The position numbers were made by a program, and so were the translations under genes. 64,000 nucleotides of DNA. Source: Paenibacillus sp. FSL H7-0331 (GTDB lineage Bacteria > Bacillota > Bacilli > Paenibacillales > NBRC-103111). Shown one piece after another: positions 62,226 to 64,000 of this stretch (the first letter of the stretch is position 1; the number at the start of each line of letters is the position of its first letter). The notes under the pieces were generated by a model. It did not search any database, was not told where the DNA came from, and saw nothing but the letters and a program-made list of their open reading frames with translations. Where the stretch lies: the NCBI RefSeq assembly GCF_001956045.1, contig NZ_MRTH01000009.1, positions 231,595-295,594 on the forward strand, read 5' to 3'.

Positions 62226-63794
62226 GTGTACAAATTATTTATCGTGGATGATGAGAAGCTGGTTGTGGATGGTTTGAAGTCAATCATCGAATGGGAGAAG
62301 CATCAGATTGAAGTGATTGGTTCGGCGATGGACGGAACGAATGCGCTCGCAAGGATTCTGGCGCTTAAACCGCATATCGTTATGACGGATATTCGCATGC
62401 CGGGCATGAATGGTTTGGAATTGATTCAGCATCTCAGAGAAAAAGCTCCCGATATCGTATGTCTAATTATTAGCGGATATTCGGAGTTCAACTATGCCAA
62501 AAGCGCGATTGAATTGGAAGCGATCGATTATCTAATCAAACCAATCGAGCTGGATGAGATTGTAAAATCGGTCAAGAATGCTATTGTAAAATACGAAAAG
62601 AAGCAGAATGAAAAAAAAAGTGAATCGTTGCTAAAACATAGTGATTTCATCAGTCAAAGTCTTTTCTTCGATTTGATGATGGGACGTAGAATTATAGAAG
62701 ATGTAACCTTCGGGGCAGAATCCGATAATTATACAGCCGTTGTTGCAGAGAGTACGTCCAGATACTGGGAGAAGGCGATTCAAAGGTCGGATGTGCCAAC
62801 CATAATTGCAGAATATTTTCATGAGCGCGGTTTTCAGGCCTTCACTTATATATATCAAACCAGCCTGCTCCTGCTTTGCTCCTATCAACGCGGACGCAAC
62901 ATTAATGTCGCCGATAAGCTTCGCAATGCATTAAGCGGGATTCACCCGCTTCTGGAAAACGTAATGCCCGAATATTCAATGGGCGAAATAACGATGGGAG
63001 TAGGAAAAACCTGCTTTAGGGTTCAGGACGTCCATGACGGTTTCAAATCGGCGCGTGAAGCTTTGAAGTTCTGTCAGTACACGAATAAACCGATCACCTT
63101 TTATCATGAAATGGTTTTAGCGGAGCAACATCAGGAAACATTGACAGTGGAAGCGATTGTCGAACATTATTGTGAGATTCAAGGCTTTCATGCCTTTGAA
63201 TTGTATTCGAAGATCGACCAATTGACAGGGTTTTCCCATCAATCAATGCTTAAACCGACCAAGCTTAGGGAAATTTACTTTCATTTGATCAATGTTATTT
63301 TCACAACGGTGATACATGAATATGAAGTTCGTTTGGAAACGGTTCTTGGCGAAAGATTTGAGATGTACGACAAATTGAACAAAATGATATCCATTGACGA
63401 AATGGGTCGATGGATGAAAGAGCAGGTTGAAAAGACGGACGAGTATCTGAAATCTCTTAAAAGCTCTTACAAGGAGAAACTCATCCATGACATTAAGCTG
63501 TTTATTCAAAGGAATGACAGCAAAGATTTAAAGCTAAACGATATTGCCGATCAATTTAATATAAGTCCGGCTTATATTAGCTCGTTATTCTCCAAAACGG
63601 CCGGTATGACCATTGTTGACTATATTACTGAGCAGCGTATGGAGAAAGCCAAAGATTATTTAAGAAACAGTAATGATAAAATATTGAAAATAGGCGAGAT
63701 GGTTCATTATGATAACCAGCGATATTTTTGCCAAGTATTTAAAAAGTATGAGGGTTTAACGCCTAGTGAATATCGGCAAAAACACGGTTTGTAG
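62226..63794 (+). CDS. YesN-type response regulator (fructan locus)
   Basis: A 522-residue regulator with REC Asp55 (MTDIRMP), Lys in LIKP, a long middle region (about 130-410) and a C-terminal AraC double helix-turn-helix (about 420-520; LNDIADQFNISPAYISSLF as landmark). GTG 62226 follows AAGGAAGGAGG. It likely controls the importer before it and the GH32 gene after it. Confidence 0.93.
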   Translation: MYKLFIVDDEKLVVDGLKSIIEWEKHQIEVIGSAMDGTNALARILALKPHIVMTDIRMPGMNGLELIQHLREKAPDIVCLIISGYSEFNYAKSAIELEAIDYLIKPIELDEIVKSVKNAIVKYEKKQNEKKSESLLKHSDFISQSLFFDLMMGRRIIEDVTFGAESDNYTAVVAESTSRYWEKAIQRSDVPTIIAEYFHERGFQAFTYIYQTSLLLLCSYQRGRNINVADKLRNALSGIHPLLENVMPEYSMGEITMGVGKTCFRVQDVHDGFKSAREALKFCQYTNKPITFYHEMVLAEQHQETLTVEAIVEHYCEIQGFHAFELYSKIDQLTGFSHQSMLKPTKLREIYFHLINVIFTTVIHEYEVRLETVLGERFEMYDKLNKMISIDEMGRWMKEQVEKTDEYLKSLKSSYKEKLIHDIKLFIQRNDSKDLKLNDIADQFNISPAYISSLFSKTAGMTIVDYITEQRMEKAKDYLRNSNDKILKIGEMVHYDNQRYFCQVFKKYEGLTPSEYRQKHGL

Positions 63795-63824
63795 GTGGAG
63801 TCTGGCGTGATAAGTAACTTTTAA

Positions 63825-64000
<176 letters not shown>

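Overview
The window looks like a chromosomal segment of a Paenibacillus-type, spore-forming Firmicute. The signs are repeated YesM/YesN-type two-component systems, lipoprotein sugar-binding proteins paired with two permeases but no ATPase, a SigY-like ECF sigma operon, a relic of a gerA-type spore germination gene, strong AGGAGG-type ribosome sites and moderate GC. Nearly everything serves carbohydrate or organic nutrient sensing, uptake and breakdown. No rRNA, tRNA or CRISPR array was seen.

Layout. 0-6.5 kb: binding protein, two permeases, YesM-type kinase and YesN-type regulator. 6.6-9.5 kb: an S66 peptidase whose start codon seems lost, then a permease pair with no binding protein. 9.5-9.7 kb: a 179-bp palindromic repeat; a related copy lies at 27.3-27.5 kb. 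10-11.6 kb: sigY-like operon with an autoregulatory-type promoter. 11.6-13.8 kb: rhamnogalacturonan-acetylesterase-like GDSL protein and a Gfo/Idh/MocA oxidoreductase. 13.9-14.9 kb (minus): Fur-box-controlled siderophore-binding lipoprotein. 15.1-16.9 kb (minus): NarL/LuxR two-component pair. 17.3-19.3 kb: tiny membrane peptide, orphan LuxR regulator and a secreted repeat protein with a dockerin-like end. 19.3-21.3 kb: divergent TetR/MFS pair with matching operators.

21.5-32.6 kb is a co-directional set: YesN/YesM pair, AraC regulator, PhyH-type dioxygenase, amidohydrolase, Rieske ferredoxin, second amidohydrolase, binding protein and two permeases. It reads as sensing, uptake and oxidative or hydrolytic breakdown of one unidentified compound, and it is the best candidate here for an undescribed pathway. 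33.0-42.7 kb: a membrane-anchored AraC regulator, a three-gene importer, then PHP, MBL-fold, glycerophosphodiesterase and alcohol-dehydrogenase genes, possibly a phosphodiester scavenging route. MgtC and a ROK fructokinase follow.

44.4-47.3 kb is a decay zone: a terminator followed by a truncated group II intron, a lacI fragment and a glycosidase fragment joined head to head, and a frameshifted gerA fragment.

47.4-64 kb is a fructan locus: YesM/YesN pair, orphan binding protein, levansucrase (sacB), levanase (levB) with an IS4-type transposase fragment fused to its 3' end, a GH32-like enzyme, a complete binding protein/permease set, another YesM/YesN pair and the start of a classical GH32 enzyme that runs off the end. 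Levan would be made outside the cell, cut, imported and hydrolysed inside, with the nearby fructokinase feeding glycolysis. All five permease pairs must borrow an ATPase from outside the window (MsmX/MsmK type, inferred from known families).
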